Below the pieces are notes generated by a model. It did not search any database, was not told where the DNA came from, and was given only the letters and a program-made list of their open reading frames with translations. Positions 39,998 to 50,083 of a stretch of DNA of 64,000 bases are shown piece by piece; position 1 is the first letter of the stretch, and each line of letters begins with the position of its first letter. Made by a program: the position numbers and the translations under genes. The DNA is from Lacticaseibacillus saniviri JCM 17471 = DSM 24301 (GTDB taxonomy: Bacteria > Bacillota > Bacilli > Lactobacillales > Lactobacillaceae): assembly GCF_001311785.1 (NCBI RefSeq), contig NZ_BBBX01000010.1, forward strand, positions 1 to 64,000, read 5' to 3'.

Positions 39998-40396
39998 TTA
40001 AATCCTATCACAACACAAGCTATGCTTTTTCGGATGCCTCTTCCGCCACCACTTCGATACTGATCCCACAATGGTTTTGGTGCGAACCAGCTTGGCTGAA
40101 CCCAAGTGTTCACGCATCACCTTGAGTGCGGGTATCGCATCGCTCGCAACGAAATTAATCGTGCGACTGTCATCGAGATCGATATAAAACCCCCGAATGT
40201 GATTCTTCCACATCACTTGGGCGCGCACCAGCTTAATATTCTCCCACGGAATCTGGATAAACCCGACACCATTGTTGGCCCGATATTCGATACCTGCATC
40301 CCCCAGTGCCATGACACCGGGTTTTGGATCATTAGGGTTCAGCATCGAATTCACCTTGATTGCATATTCAACTTCTCTATTCAGTGATTCAACCAT
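39998..40396 (-). CDS. DUF956-family protein, mannose-operon associate
   Basis: 132 residues. The pattern MVESLNREVEYAIKVNSML with IQIPWENI and VMREHLG matches the DUF956 family (sometimes called ManO) found next to mannose-class PTS genes in lactic acid bacteria, where it is thought to modulate the operon. A basic C-terminal tail (KWWRKRHPKKH) is seen. A terminator separates it from manZ upstream, so it is probably expressed by partial read-through or its own promoter. Confidence 0.82.
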   Translation of the reverse strand: MVESLNREVEYAIKVNSMLNPNDPKPGVMALGDAGIEYRANNGVGFIQIPWENIKLVRAQVMWKNHIRGFYIDLDDSRTINFVASDAIPALKVMREHLGSAKLVRTKTIVGSVSKWWRKRHPKKHSLCCDRI

Positions 40397-40442
40397 GTTT
40401 GGCCTCCTTAACGTGCTTGTCTACCTGATCAATTATAGCATG

Positions 40443-40478
40443 ACAAAGGCCGAAACCCCGTGAGGTTTCGGCCTTTGT
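40443..40478 (-). terminator. Terminator after manZ
   Basis: ACAAAGGCCGAAACC pairs with GGTTTCGGCCTTTGT. Confidence 0.9.
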
Positions 40479-40516
40479 TTGTGTGCGCCCTGTAGAAGCA
40501 CCACACCATTTTGCGA

Positions 40517-41445
40517 TTAAACGCCGAAGATACCAGCCCAGTAGCCGAGAATCCCAACAGCGAATAAACCGAAGATGATAACAATAGGACTAACTTTCTT
40601 CCGCAGTAACCAGATACATAAGAAGGTCAGAAGAAGTGGCATTAAACCAGGAATCAATTGGTTCAATGTGTCTTGCAAGGTTGTTACCTTAGTTGGAGTA
40701 ACGCTTGCGCCACCTTGGATTTGACCGATAACCTTACGAATTGCATCTGCAGTTACTTCGTGGCCATGTGTTAACGCACTAAAGTCAACTTGACCGTCCT
40801 TAGCAACCTTCACTTCGGAAATCTTCATAGGGAATTTCATGGTTGTCCAACGAGGTACCAGAACCCCCATGATGAACATCCCTAAAATTGAAGCACCGGT
40901 AGTGATCTTTTGCATCAAACCACCAGAGAGGTCTTTGGTGATGTTTTCCCCTTGACGGTAACCCAATTCTTGAGTGTACCAGAGGAAGGCCATACGAATT
41001 AAGTTCCAAGCCAGGAAGAAGATGATAGGTCCCATCCAGTTTTGTGACATCGCCATGGAAGCAGCGAAAGCACCAATAACTGGGCGAATGGTACCCCAGA
41101 AGATAGGATCCCCGACACCAGCCAGAGGGCCCATCATCCCGATCTTAACCCCTTGGATAGCGGCGTCATCAATTTGAGCACCGTTTGCGCGCTTTTCTTC
41201 AAGGGTTAATTCAACCCCAAGAATAGGAGCAGCTAAGTATGGGTGAGTGTTAAAGAATTCCAAGTGACGCTTCAAGGCGTCAGCACGGTCTTCTTTGGTC
41301 TTATACAATTTCTTTAAGGCTGGGATCATGGAATATGCCCAACCAACGTTTTGCATCCGTTCGTAGTTCCAAGAAGCTTGGAGGAACTGACTACGCCACC
41401 AAACGCTAATTCGATCTTTTTGGTTAATTTGATTTCTTCAGCCAT
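40517..41445 (-). CDS. manZ: Mannose-class PTS IID component (one frameshift)
   Basis: About 309 residues from ATG 41445 with AGGAGG upstream. The IID sequence SQFLQASWNYERMQNVGWAYSMIPALKKLY and the later GPLAGVGDPIFWGTIRP are typical. One base is missing near 41395 and restores FGGRSQFLQAS. With IIC it forms the membrane channel for mannose/glucose and also the known receptor for class IIa bacteriocins. The immunity genes at 26 kb protect against that class in related species. Confidence 0.93.
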
Positions 41446-41459
41446 GTCTAGTCCTCCTT

Positions 41460-42253
41460 CTAGTAATCGTTCAGGATGTCGTCGAGAGGATCGCCACCGG
41501 TGCTACCGCTGTTGCCACCCTTACCGCCGCCATTAAATTGTGGTGACAATTGCAGGTAAACAAGTGCGATAACAAGACCGATGATCCCCATAGCGATTAA
41601 GTTCAATTCGGAAACCGCGGATAACGCGAAACCTAAGAAGAAGAATGGCCAAATTGTGGTGTTGCCATCATGTTGATAACCATCGCATACCCAACGGCAA
41701 CGATGAACCCACCGGCAACAGCCAACCCATTGGTAATTACATCAGGAATCGAGTTCAGTGTCCCAGTAACAACGCTGGTTGGCACAGCCATAATCAACGC
41801 AGCTGGTAACACAATCCGTAACCCTTGAAGCATTAAGGCGATCAAGTGCATGGTTTCAACACCACGGAATGAACCCTTCTTAGCTTGGGCATCGGCACCA
41901 TGAGCTAACCCAACAGTTAATGAACGAACGAAGATAGTTAAAACTTGACCAGCAACAGCCAAAGGAATAGCTAAAGCGATACCGTTACTTACGCTGGCAC
42001 CCTTCATGCAGACAAGAATGGCAGAAGCGATAGAAGCTAAGGCGGCATCAGGTGCAACAGCGGCACCGATGTTCATCCAACCTAAAGCAATAATTTGTAA
42101 TTGACCACCTAAGACAAGGCCTTCAACTGGATGTCCCGTAACCAAACCGATTAAGGAACAAGCAATGATTGGTTGGTGAAATTGGAATTGATCCAAAATC
42201 CCTTCCATGCCAGCAAAGAATGCCACAATAAGTGCAAGAATAACTGCTAACAT
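41460..42253 (-). CDS. manY: Mannose-class PTS IIC component (one frameshift)
   Basis: About 264 residues from ATG 42253 (AGGAGG upstream). LIGLVTGHPVEGLVLGGQLQ and the A/G-rich MNIGAAVAPDAALASI segments are typical of IIC. One base is missing near 41655; the restored end reads WPFFFLGFALSAVSELN and a Gly-rich, Asp-rich tail ending at 41460. The tail (GGGKGGNSGSTGGD) is a flexible hydrophilic extension common in lactobacilli. Confidence 0.93.
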
Positions 42254-42346
42254 TGTTTTCCTCCTAAATATATGTCTGACCGCCATCCAAACGGTAAGGC
42301 AAGGATGGGGTCTGTCATTCCAATATGTGCTAAGTGTGACTCACAC

Positions 42347-43329
42347 TTAGACGTTTTGTAACCCAGACTTTTTCAATAAATCATCGAGGTTGGCAGGTGA
42401 ATCAGCTGGCACCTTACGAACATCGAACTTCACACCCTTGGATTCCAAGTGCTTGAAGGCATCGACGTCTTCTTGGTTGACTGATAACACGTTGTTGACC
42501 ATAACCTTACCTTCGGAGTGCGCCATTGAACCGACGTTAACTTCTGGTAAATCAACACCACCATCGACTACCCGAACAACATCTTCAGGGTTTTCGAACA
42601 GTAACAAGGCCTTAGTGCCACCAAACGTGGATCCTTATAAATCTGGATCATCTTGTCAATTGGAATCACGTTTGCCTTGACACCAGGAGGAGCGGCCTCC
42701 GTAATCAGGGTCTTACGCAATGAGTCCTTCGCAACGTTGTCTGAAACAACAATGATCCGGTTAGGGCCAATTGACTTGGTCCATGCTGTGGCCACTTGTC
42801 CGTGTAACAGACGAGAGTCGATACGAGCGAGCCCGATCTTAATCTTGCCGTCACCAACAACTGTCCCCTCAGGTAATGCCCCTTGAGGTTGTGTACTTGC
42901 TGCAGAAGACTTCTCTTCCTTAGCAGGTTCGAGATTTTCTGGCTTGATCTTCACGCCATCGCGCCCAGCATCAACTAAGTGTGCTGCAATCTCTTGCGCG
43001 GAATCCATGCTGAGTCGAGAGCCATAAGCTTCGATCAACATTGGTAAGTTCAAACCAGTAACGATTGCCCACTTGTCTTTGTGAGCTTCAAACAAACCGT
43101 TGGACTGGTTGAATGGTGAACCCCCCCACAGGTCAATCAAGAAGAGTACTTCATCTTCTGGATCGAACTTTGCAATAGCTGCTTCGAGGTGGGCTTTGAG
43201 GTCGTCTGGACCTTCATTAGGCATAAAGGTGACTGCTTCGACCTTTTCCTGTTCACCAAAGATCATTTGTCCTGATTGCTTAATCCCGGCTGCGAATTCG
43301 CCGTGACTAGCGAGGATAATTCCGACCAT
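42347..43329 (-). CDS. manX: Mannose-class PTS fused IIAB component (one frameshift)
   Basis: About 327 residues. IIA phospho-His in [11 protein letters not shown] (His near 9) and IIB phospho-His in [15 protein letters not shown], joined by a Lys/Glu/Ser linker. One base missing near 42625 connects KDPR to [10 protein letters not shown]. It passes phosphate from HPr to mannose/glucose. First gene of manXYZ; a cre-like site lies upstream. Confidence 0.95.
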
Positions 43330-43416
43330 GATGTCGCCTCCTAAATGATGTTATATTGTGCGTTACTAACAAAAAATAATAACAGTAATCGATAGATAGC
43401 TCTTGCACAGTCATTA

Positions 43417-43467
43417 AGTATGGTCTGTTAAACGGCCAAATGCAAGCACTTTCTGGTATCGTTTTCT
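43417..43467 (-). promoter_or_regulatory. manX promoter and cre-like site
   Basis: Minus-strand TTGCAT (43440-43445) and CATACT (43417-43422) are 17 bp apart. The cre-like AGAAAACGATACCA (43454-43467 in reverse) matches 12 of 14 consensus positions and lies just upstream of the -35, a position that often activates transcription. Confidence 0.45.
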
Positions 43468-43551
43468 GTCATTTTCATGAAAGGCCTATACCACCGGTTT
43501 TCGTTTTAGGTGTTTTTTATTCAAATTCGAACAAATAACGACAACAACGCG

Positions 43552-43565
43552 ATTAACCGCTTTCA
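43552..43565 (+). promoter_or_regulatory. Weak cre-like site near NMT1-type transporter
   Basis: ATTAACCGCTTTCA matches the cre consensus at 12 of 14 positions. Position relative to the ABC promoter is uncertain. Confidence 0.3.
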
Positions 43566-43693
43566 AAATGACCCAAATTAAATCGGTTACATTAGGCATG
43601 GTTAATATATGTATAAACATAATAACAAATTGGGCGTTATTCTTTGGCTATGCTACACTGACATTACTACAAAGATTTGGAGGCAGTATTGTT

Positions 43694-44656
43694 ATGAAGA
43701 AATGGTTTCTCGTAGGTTTATTAGGACTCAGTTTGGTCACCTTATTGGCAGCTTGTGCGCCAAAGGAATCGAGCATCAAATCGTCATCCTCATCAGCTAG
43801 CAATAGCACAACTACCCACCTGACCTTGGGTACTATGCCCGCACCCGATTCCCTGCCGCTCTACGTAGCACAAGAAAAGGGCTACTTTAAGGATGCTGGA
43901 CTCGATGTCGATCTGAAGAACTTCAAGTCGCCCAAAGATCGTGACACCGCGATTGCTGGCGGCCAATTGGATGGCGCCGTGACCGATATCATTGCATTCA
44001 CCACCTATGTAAATGGGCAATTGGGTTGGAAAATCGGTAGTGGGCTCACAGGGTATTTCGGAATTCTCACTGGCGACGACAGCGTCAAATCCGTCGCCGA
44101 TCTCGCGGGCAAGAAAGTCGCCCTGTTACCACGGCAGACACCACAATTCTATTTGAATACTGAACTGGCCAAAGCCAATCTGACTGAAAAATCGGTCAGC
44201 ATCAGTGAAGTGCCACAAATTCCCGTGCGGCTGCAATTGGTTGAAAATAAACAGGTGAGCGCCACCGTCGTTCCTGATCCCTTCTTGAGTATGGGTAAGG
44301 CGGCTGGATTGCGCGTGCTCGCTCAAAGTAATCCCAAGAACTATCAAACAACAATCATGGCATTCGATCGCAAGATCAGTAAAAATGCCGATGTTCGCAA
44401 ACGGTTCTACACGGCGTACAACCGCGCAGTTAAAACCATCAATGCCCACAAAGCAAGCAACTATCAATCAATTTTGACCAAGCAACTCGGCTATCCAACA
44501 GCCATCGCTAAATCCGCCAAGTTACCAACGTACACCAAGGCCAAGCGTGTTCCTAATCAAATGCTCGGTGAAGCGTTCAACTATGCCTATCAACATCAGA
44601 TTCTGAAGCAAGAAATGGATTCAGAGTCTTACCAACTCAAGATTCAGGCTGACTAA
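43694..44656 (+). CDS. NMT1/THI5-like ABC transporter substrate-binding lipoprotein
   Basis: 320 residues from ATG 43694 (GGAGG upstream). Lipobox LLAAC with Cys near residue 20, Ser-rich linker, then the NMT1/SsuA fold (LTLGTMPAPDSLPLYVAQEKGYFKDAGLDV). Proteins of this type carry thiamine precursors, sulfonates or riboflavin-like ligands; no riboswitch is visible to decide. Stop overlaps the ATPase start (44656). Confidence 0.85.
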   Translation: MKKWFLVGLLGLSLVTLLAACAPKESSIKSSSSSASNSTTTHLTLGTMPAPDSLPLYVAQEKGYFKDAGLDVDLKNFKSPKDRDTAIAGGQLDGAVTDIIAFTTYVNGQLGWKIGSGLTGYFGILTGDDSVKSVADLAGKKVALLPRQTPQFYLNTELAKANLTEKSVSISEVPQIPVRLQLVENKQVSATVVPDPFLSMGKAAGLRVLAQSNPKNYQTTIMAFDRKISKNADVRKRFYTAYNRAVKTINAHKASNYQSILTKQLGYPTAIAKSAKLPTYTKAKRVPNQMLGEAFNYAYQHQILKQEMDSESYQLKIQAD

Positions 44657-45390
44657 TGCTATCGGTGCAAGCACTCACGGTCACATACGACCAACAACCT
44701 ATCTTGTCCCAGTTAACGTTTGATGTGCAACAAGAGATTGTTGCCGTCATTGGCCCATCTGGTGTGGGTAAAACAACACTATTACGCGCGATTTTGGGGC
44801 TCATTCCCACAAGTGGCACCATAACCCTCAATCAGACACCACTGAGTACCAAAACGCACACACTGGCGCTGGTACCACAGGATTACGGCCTCTTACCTTG
44901 GCAAACGGTGGCCCGCAATATTGCCCTTGCCCCACAGATACGGCAACACCACAAGTTATCACCCGCTCAGCAAGAGCACGTGACGCAGTTGATGACCACG
45001 CTGGGTTTAACGCAGGTTGCGCAACGATTTCCCGGGCAATTGAGTGGTGGCCAGCAGCAACGCGTGGCACTCGCGCGGGCATTTGCGCTGATACCGGATC
45101 TCCTATTGCTCGACGAGGCCTTCTCGGCACTCGACCCCGTGCTCAAACAGACAGCGCACACTTTATTTCTCCAGCAATGGCAGCAACAGCCCGTCAGCAC
45201 GCTTTTGGTGACGCACGACCTCACCGAAGCGCTCTTGCTGAGTGATCGGCTTCTGATTCTGCGCGATCACCACGGTGAAATGCGCCCCAATCCGCTGGCC
45301 GGCATTGCAAAAACCGATCGACGCACGCATCCGGATTTCTATCCACAATTGGCGCGCTTAGAACAGGAGGTGCAACTCACCTTTGGCTAA
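44656..45390 (+). CDS. ABC transporter ATP-binding protein (SsuB/ThiZ-like)
   Basis: 244 residues. Walker A GPSGVGKTT, signature LSGGQQQR, Walker B LLLLDEAFSAL and H-loop VTHD. The start overlaps the upstream lipoprotein stop by one base. Energises the transporter with the following permease. Confidence 0.92.
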   Translation: MLSVQALTVTYDQQPILSQLTFDVQQEIVAVIGPSGVGKTTLLRAILGLIPTSGTITLNQTPLSTKTHTLALVPQDYGLLPWQTVARNIALAPQIRQHHKLSPAQQEHVTQLMTTLGLTQVAQRFPGQLSGGQQQRVALARAFALIPDLLLLDEAFSALDPVLKQTAHTLFLQQWQQQPVSTLLVTHDLTEALLLSDRLLILRDHHGEMRPNPLAGIAKTDRRTHPDFYPQLARLEQEVQLTFG

Positions 45391-46116
45391 AAAAATCCGT
45401 TCGTTACTCTACGCCTTGATTGTGTTGCATCTGTTGTGGTGGCTCGCCGCAGTCATCGTCAACCGGCCGATTCTGCCGGCGCCTACCGTCGTCTATGCCC
45501 TGTTACCAAGCTTACTCACCCAGATGGGCTGGCACATCTACTTCAGCCTCTATCGGTTATTTTGGAGTCTGTTATGGGCCATGGTCATCGGCACGCTGAC
45601 CGGTATCATCATCGTGCGCTTTCCCCGCGTGGGCGCATGGGTGGATCCCCTGGTGTACTTCACCTATCCGATCCCAAAGATCGCGCTATTACCCGTTGTC
45701 ATGCTCTTGATGGGGCTGGGTGATGCGTCAAAATCACAATGATCACCTTGATTGTGGTCTTCCAAGTCATCATTACCGTGCGCGATTACGTTGCGGCCAT
45801 TCCTGAATCCATCTATCAATCACTGAATATCCTGAATGCCACCCGCTTTGAACGTTTCCGGTACGTCACCTGGCCAGCGTCTTTATCGGGGATTATTTCC
45901 GCCTTTCGATTGGCACTAGGAACCGCCATCGCCACTTTATTTTTCACCGAGGTGTATGGCACGCAATTTGGGCTGGGCTACTTCATCATGGACGCTTGGT
46001 ATCGACTCGATTATCCCGCGATGTACGGCGGTATCATCGTAATCAGCCTCGTTGCCTTCATTCTGTTTGGCCTCTTGAATCTGGCCGAACGTTACCTGGT
46101 TAAGTGGCAGAAGTAA
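45383..46116 (+). CDS. ABC transporter permease, SsuC/ThiX-like (one frameshift)
   Basis: About 244 residues from TTG 45383, with AGGAGGTG upstream within the ATPase gene. Six helices and the EAA-like loop GIISAFRLALGTAIATLFFTE. The A4 run at 45730-45733 lacks one base; restoring it gives GLGDASKITMITLIVVF. Completes the lipoprotein-ATPase-permease operon. Confidence 0.87.
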
Positions 46117-46149
46117 GGGCTTGCATCATATTTCCCTAGAAATACTGCC

Positions 46150-46177
46150 TTGACAAAAATGAGATGGGTATTATAAA
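46150..46177 (+). promoter_or_regulatory. Promoter of the lysine-riboswitch operon
   Basis: Perfect TTGACA (46150-46155) and TATAAA (46172-46177), 16 bp apart, about 30 bp before the aptamer. Confidence 0.75.
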
Positions 46178-46204
46178 CTCATGGCAGACATTTGAATACA
46201 CCAC

Positions 46205-46376
46205 CAAGAAATAGAGGTCGCGGTCGATCACAAACCCTGAGGAGTGCCCTAACACGTTGAATCAGGCTCAAGGATCACCGCCGAAATGGTGCGTTATATA
46301 CGGGATAACGTACTGTTGGGCCAGCGGGTGAATAACTCCTGGACTGTCTTAGCATTTGCTAAGGAGCGCTATGATT
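46205..46376 (+). ncRNA. Lysine riboswitch (L box) aptamer
   Basis: The sequence holds the L-box landmarks in order: ATAGAGGTCGCG, a GAGGAGTGCC segment, AAGGATCACCGCCGAAATGG, TACTGTTGGGCC, then GGACTGTC, a hairpin, and GGAGCGCTATG. The order and spacing match known Bacillus lysC leaders. It is followed by a strong terminator at 46402, so lysine should end transcription early and shut down the transporter. Confidence 0.9.
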
Positions 46377-46401
46377 CTGGTTTTATACTAAAATCGCAGA
46401 G

Positions 46402-46440
46402 TCGACCTTTATTAGCATTCTCTAATAAAGGTCGATTTTG
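46402..46440 (+). terminator. Regulated terminator of the lysine riboswitch
   Basis: TCGACCTTTATTAG and CTAATAAAGGTCGA form a perfect 14-bp stem with loop CATTCT and a TTTT tail, 26 bp after the aptamer. Confidence 0.9.
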
Positions 46441-46497
46441 TTTCTCTATTTCCCAACGGTAAAACGCGAAAGCGAAAACGAAGGGAGAAATGTCAGC

Positions 46498-48062
46498 ATG
46501 AAGAAGTTTTGGTTAGTGATGAGCGCACTTTTGCTCTGGATTGGGTTCAACGTACAGGAGGCAACCGTCCACGCGGCGGATGATACCTTCAAGGTCGGCA
46601 TGGAAGCGGGTTATGCGCCGTATAACTGGACGCAAGATTCTGCCGCCAATGGTGCCGTCAAGATTCAAGGCAGCTCTGAGTACGCAAACGGGTACGACGT
46701 GCAGATCGCAAAGAAGATTGCCAAGGCACTCGGCAAAAAGGTTGTCGTGGTCAAGACCGACTGGGATGGCCTCCCACCTGCACTGACATCGGGCAAGATC
46801 GATGCGATTATCGCCGGGATGTCACCAACACCCGATCGGCGCAAGACCATTGATTTCAGTAACGCCTACTACACCGCTAACCTCACCGTTGTGGTGCGCA
46901 AGAACAGTAAGTACGCCAACGCCACTTCCGTTAAGGATTTCAAGGGCGCAAAGATTACCGCGCAACTCAACACGTATCACTATGACATGATTAAGCAACT
47001 CACGGGTGCCATCAAGGAACCCGCGATGAACAACTTCCCAGCCATGCGTGTGCGCTCGATTCCGGGACCATCGATGGCTATGTTTCAGAAGTACCAGAAG
47101 GGATTACGGCAGAATCAGCAAATCCTAACCTGAAGTATATTCGCTTCAAGGGGACGAACGGTTTTAAGACCAGCCCAGACGATAACGTCTCTGCAGTCGG
47201 CCTGCGTAAGAACGATCCCGACAAGGCTGCCATCAACGCTGAACTGGCAAAAATTAGTCCCAGTGAACGCAATCGCTTGATGAAGCAAGCGGTGGCACAA
47301 CAGCCAAAGACCGACAGCAACAGTAACTGGTTCATGACCATCATGAAGCAATACGGCCCAATGTTGTTACGCGGGACAGGAATGACACTCCTGATTTCCT
47401 TAGTTGGGACCATCGTCGGCTTCCTCATTGGCTTGTTAGTCGGTGTCATTCGGACGATTCCACGGCCAAAGACAACCGGTAAGCGTGGTTTACTCGCAGT
47501 CGGCAACTGGTTACTCGCGGTTTATATCGAAGTCTTCCGTGGCACACCAATGATTGTGCAAGCGGCCGTCCTTTATTACGGTGCTGCACAAGCCTTTCAT
47601 TTGAATATGGATCGCACAGCGGCCGCGTTAATCATCGTCTCCATCAATACTGGGGCGTATATCTCCGAAATCATTCGTGGTGGGATTATCTCCGTTGATC
47701 CCGGCCAATTCGAAGCCGCCAATGCACTTGGCATGAGCCACTTCCAAACCATGATCAAGGTGATTTTGCCACAAGCGATTCGCAACAGCCTACCTGCCGT
47801 TACCAACGAATTCATCGTGAATATCAAGGATACGTCAGTGCTGTCCGTCATCTCGGTCTCTGAACTCTTCTTCAGCGCCGAAACCATCGCCGGTCAAAGT
47901 TTCCAATTCTTCCACACTTACCTGATTGTCAGTGCGATTTACCTGATTCTGACCTTCACCATCAGCCACCTCTTCCGCCTGATTGAACGGCGCTTGGACG
48001 GCCCGAAGGATTACAACGTGATGAACAATCAGATGCAAGTCGAAACCCCAAAGATCGGTTAG
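46498..48062 (+). CDS. Amino-acid ABC transporter, fused substrate-binding protein and permease, probable lysine (one frameshift)
   Basis: About 521 residues. A signal peptide (residues 1-28) is followed by a type-3 extracellular solute-binding domain ([30 protein letters not shown]), then a His/Met/Gln permease ([32 protein letters not shown]). One base missing near 47052 separates the halves of the binding domain. The lysine riboswitch upstream makes lysine the likely substrate. SBP-permease fusions are common in Lactobacillales. Confidence 0.9.
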
Positions 48063-48072
48063 GAGGATTATC

Positions 48073-48810
48073 ATGGCTCTCATTCAAATTAACAACTTAC
48101 AAAAGCAATTCGGTGAACATGAAGTCTTAAAGGACATCAATTTAGACGTGAACCAAGGTGAAGTGGTCTCTATTATCGGTCGTTCCGGGTCCGGGAAGTC
48201 CACCTTGCTCCGTGCCATCAATCTATTGGAACCACCAACCAGTGGCGAAATCACTTTTCACGGCGAGAATATTCTGACGCCGAAGTACAACCTGACGCAA
48301 TATCGCGCCAAGGTTGGGATGGTGTTCCAGAGTTTCAACCTGTTCAATAACTTGAGCGTGCTGGACAATGTCGTTGTCCCACAGCAGACCGTGTTGAAGC
48401 GCTCAGCAGACGACGCCAAGGCCCACGCGCTCGAGTTACTCCAACAAGTCGGTATGGACCCCTTCATCAATGCGAAGCCCGGCCAATTATCCGGGGGCCA
48501 AAAGCAACGGGTCGCTATTGCCCGTGCGGTGGCCATGGATCCTGAAGTCGTCTTGTTCGATGAACCAACCAGTGCGCTTGATCCCGAGATGGTGGATGAT
48601 GTGTTGGCGGCAATGACCGCACTCGCCCACACCGGTCTCACCATGATCATCGTGACCCATGAAATGGCGTTTGCGCGTGATATTTCAGATCGCGTGGTCT
48701 TCATGGATCAGGGTGTCATCGCTGAAGAAGGCTCACCAGAACAAATCTTCAATCACCCCACACAAGAAAGCACGCAAGCCTTCTTGAAGCGTTACCTGAA
48801 TCGCGCCTAA
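48073..48810 (+). CDS. Amino-acid ABC transporter ATP-binding protein, probable lysine
   Basis: 245 residues of the GlnQ/HisP type. Walker [10 protein letters not shown], signature [14 protein letters not shown], Walker [21 protein letters not shown] precedes ATG 48073, 10 bp after the permease. Shares the lysine-riboswitch transcript. Confidence 0.94.
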   Translation: MALIQINNLQKQFGEHEVLKDINLDVNQGEVVSIIGRSGSGKSTLLRAINLLEPPTSGEITFHGENILTPKYNLTQYRAKVGMVFQSFNLFNNLSVLDNVVVPQQTVLKRSADDAKAHALELLQQVGMDPFINAKPGQLSGGQKQRVAIARAVAMDPEVVLFDEPTSALDPEMVDDVLAAMTALAHTGLTMIIVTHEMAFARDISDRVVFMDQGVIAEEGSPEQIFNHPTQESTQAFLKRYLNRA

Positions 48811-48865
48811 TTATATAGAAGCAAAATTGATTCTGTCGCAAGCACAATTTTGCTCATTCAACTAA

Positions 48866-48905
48866 CAAAAACCGTCATGCCCGTTATGGGACATGACGGT
48901 TTTTT
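48866..48905 (+). terminator. Terminator of lysine transporter operon
   Basis: AAAAACCGTCATG pairs with CATGACGGTTTTT; a further hairpin AGCAAAATTG/CAATTTTGCT lies just before it. Confidence 0.9.
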
Positions 48906-48986
48906 CGTTGGTTAAACAACACAATTTGATTACAAAAGAACAAGTGAGTTGTAATTTGCGGAAACATTACATAGAATCAAATTATC

Positions 48987-49559
48987 ATGAAAAAGAAAAC
49001 CTTTTACGCCATTGGTGGTTATGGCTACTGCTATTGCTTGCCGTTGCTGGTGGGACAGCCACCTACATCGCAACAACACATCAAGCAGCGCCTAAGAGAA
49101 CCACGACCAAGACTGTCGCTAAAGCCATTGATTGGCAGCAACCTTCTGAAAAAAGGCTTATCCAAATGCCAAGCAAACCACAAAGTTCAATATTTTAGTA
49201 TCCACCACCAAGCATCGCGTCTTCTTGCGTTCAAAAAACAAGGTGCTCTACACAATGTATGCTTCCACGGGTAAAGATAATTCGACGCCGAAAGGGACGT
49301 TTGAAATTCAAACCGAGCGCGGCCAATTCTTCTATAACAGTAAATCCGGTGAAGGGGCTCATTACTGGACCTCATTCAAAGATCACGGTATCTACCTCTT
49401 TCACACGGTGCCTACGAATCGGAAAGGTCACTACCTGAAGGATGAAGCCAAGCGCTCGGCCACAGTGCTAACTCGCACGGCTGTGTGCGTCTCAGTGTGC
49501 CGGATGCCAAATATATTTTTGAACAAGTCCCTACTGGAACGCCTGTTACTGTCATTTAA
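48987..49559 (+). CDS. L,D-transpeptidase (YkuD domain, three frameshifts)
   Basis: About 191 residues. A basic N-terminus and membrane anchor (WLWLLLLLAVAGG) lead to the YkuD domain, with catalytic motif HSANSHGCVRLS near the C-terminus (Cys nucleophile). It makes or edits 3-3 peptidoglycan cross-links or attaches proteins. Bases are missing near 49016, in the A6 run 49149-49154 and near 49452; the restored stop is 49557. No clear ribosome site precedes ATG 48987. Confidence 0.78.
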
Positions 49560-49574
49560 TGAGGTGAATTGATT

Positions 49575-49898
49575 ATGCTTGTCTATACCGCTCTCCAACT
49601 GCTTCAAGTTGAACATTCAGCAGTACCGCGCCAACAATTTGTGATTACCGAGGCTGATGGCAAACCCAACAGTTATCTCACAGAGCTCCTGCAGGATTGC
49701 CTGAGTAAGATTGATATCTTCGTCAATCTTGGTGATACCCATTCCGTCAGTGATATCATCAATGAACTGACGCGCCTTACCCCACTGCCAGATGATGTGC
49801 TCGATGAATACCACAAAATTCTGACGCAACCCATCAGCAGTGTGAATGTTGCCTTTCATAAGCAAGTCATTGAATTAGTAATTGATCGCAATAATTAA
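49575..49898 (+). CDS. Hypothetical cytoplasmic protein, 107 aa
   Basis: ATG 49575 with GAGGTG 8 bp upstream, 16 bp after the transpeptidase stop, so probably cotranscribed. The product is helical and acidic with Leu/Ile repeats (LLQDCLSKIDIFVN, SVSDIINELTRL). No family is recognised. Confidence 0.55.
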   Translation: MLVYTALQLLQVEHSAVPRQQFVITEADGKPNSYLTELLQDCLSKIDIFVNLGDTHSVSDIINELTRLTPLPDDVLDEYHKILTQPISSVNVAFHKQVIELVIDRNN

Positions 49899-49901
49899 AT
49901 T

Positions 49902-49951
49902 AAAGCAGCCACTAACAATTAATTTATCCATTAATTGTTAGTGGCTGCTTT
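49902..49951 (+). terminator. 22-bp-stem terminator
   Basis: AAAGCAGCCACTAACAATTA, plus two bases, pairs perfectly with its complement across TTATCC, followed by T's. Confidence 0.92.
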
Positions 49952-50000
49952 TTATTTTAATTAAAATTATTTTGTTCAATATTTTCAATACGTTATTCCA

Positions 50001-50029
50001 TTGTCATCATTTACTTCTCCTCCTATAAT
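50001..50029 (+). promoter_or_regulatory. Promoter of the WxL cluster
   Basis: TTGTCA (50001-50006) and perfect TATAAT (50024-50029), 17 bp apart. Transcription should start near 50036, where a CCCAA/TTGGG hairpin (50038-50052) sits at the 5' end of the RNA. Confidence 0.7.
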
Positions 50030-50083
50030 AGGTTTAACCCAACTCAATTGGGAAAAACACTTTTTACATTGGAGGAATCGACC

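Larger units (their letters stand above)
43330..43693. other. 364-bp divergent intergenic region
   Basis: Divergent spacer between manX and the NMT1-type ABC transporter. It holds the manX promoter and a cre-like site, a second cre-like site near the ABC gene, and no gene or riboswitch that I recognise. It is AT-rich near 43500-43640. Confidence 0.6.

Noticed and set aside
43380-43560. Sigma-54 (-24/-12) promoter upstream of manXYZ
   Set aside because: Mannose PTS operons are often sigma-54 dependent, but no TGGCAC-N5-TTGC arrangement is found; a sigma-70-like pair with a cre site fits better.
43370-43690. TPP riboswitch before the NMT1/THI5-like transporter
   Set aside because: The CTGAGA and other Thi-box landmarks are absent, so thiamine-precursor specificity is not supported.
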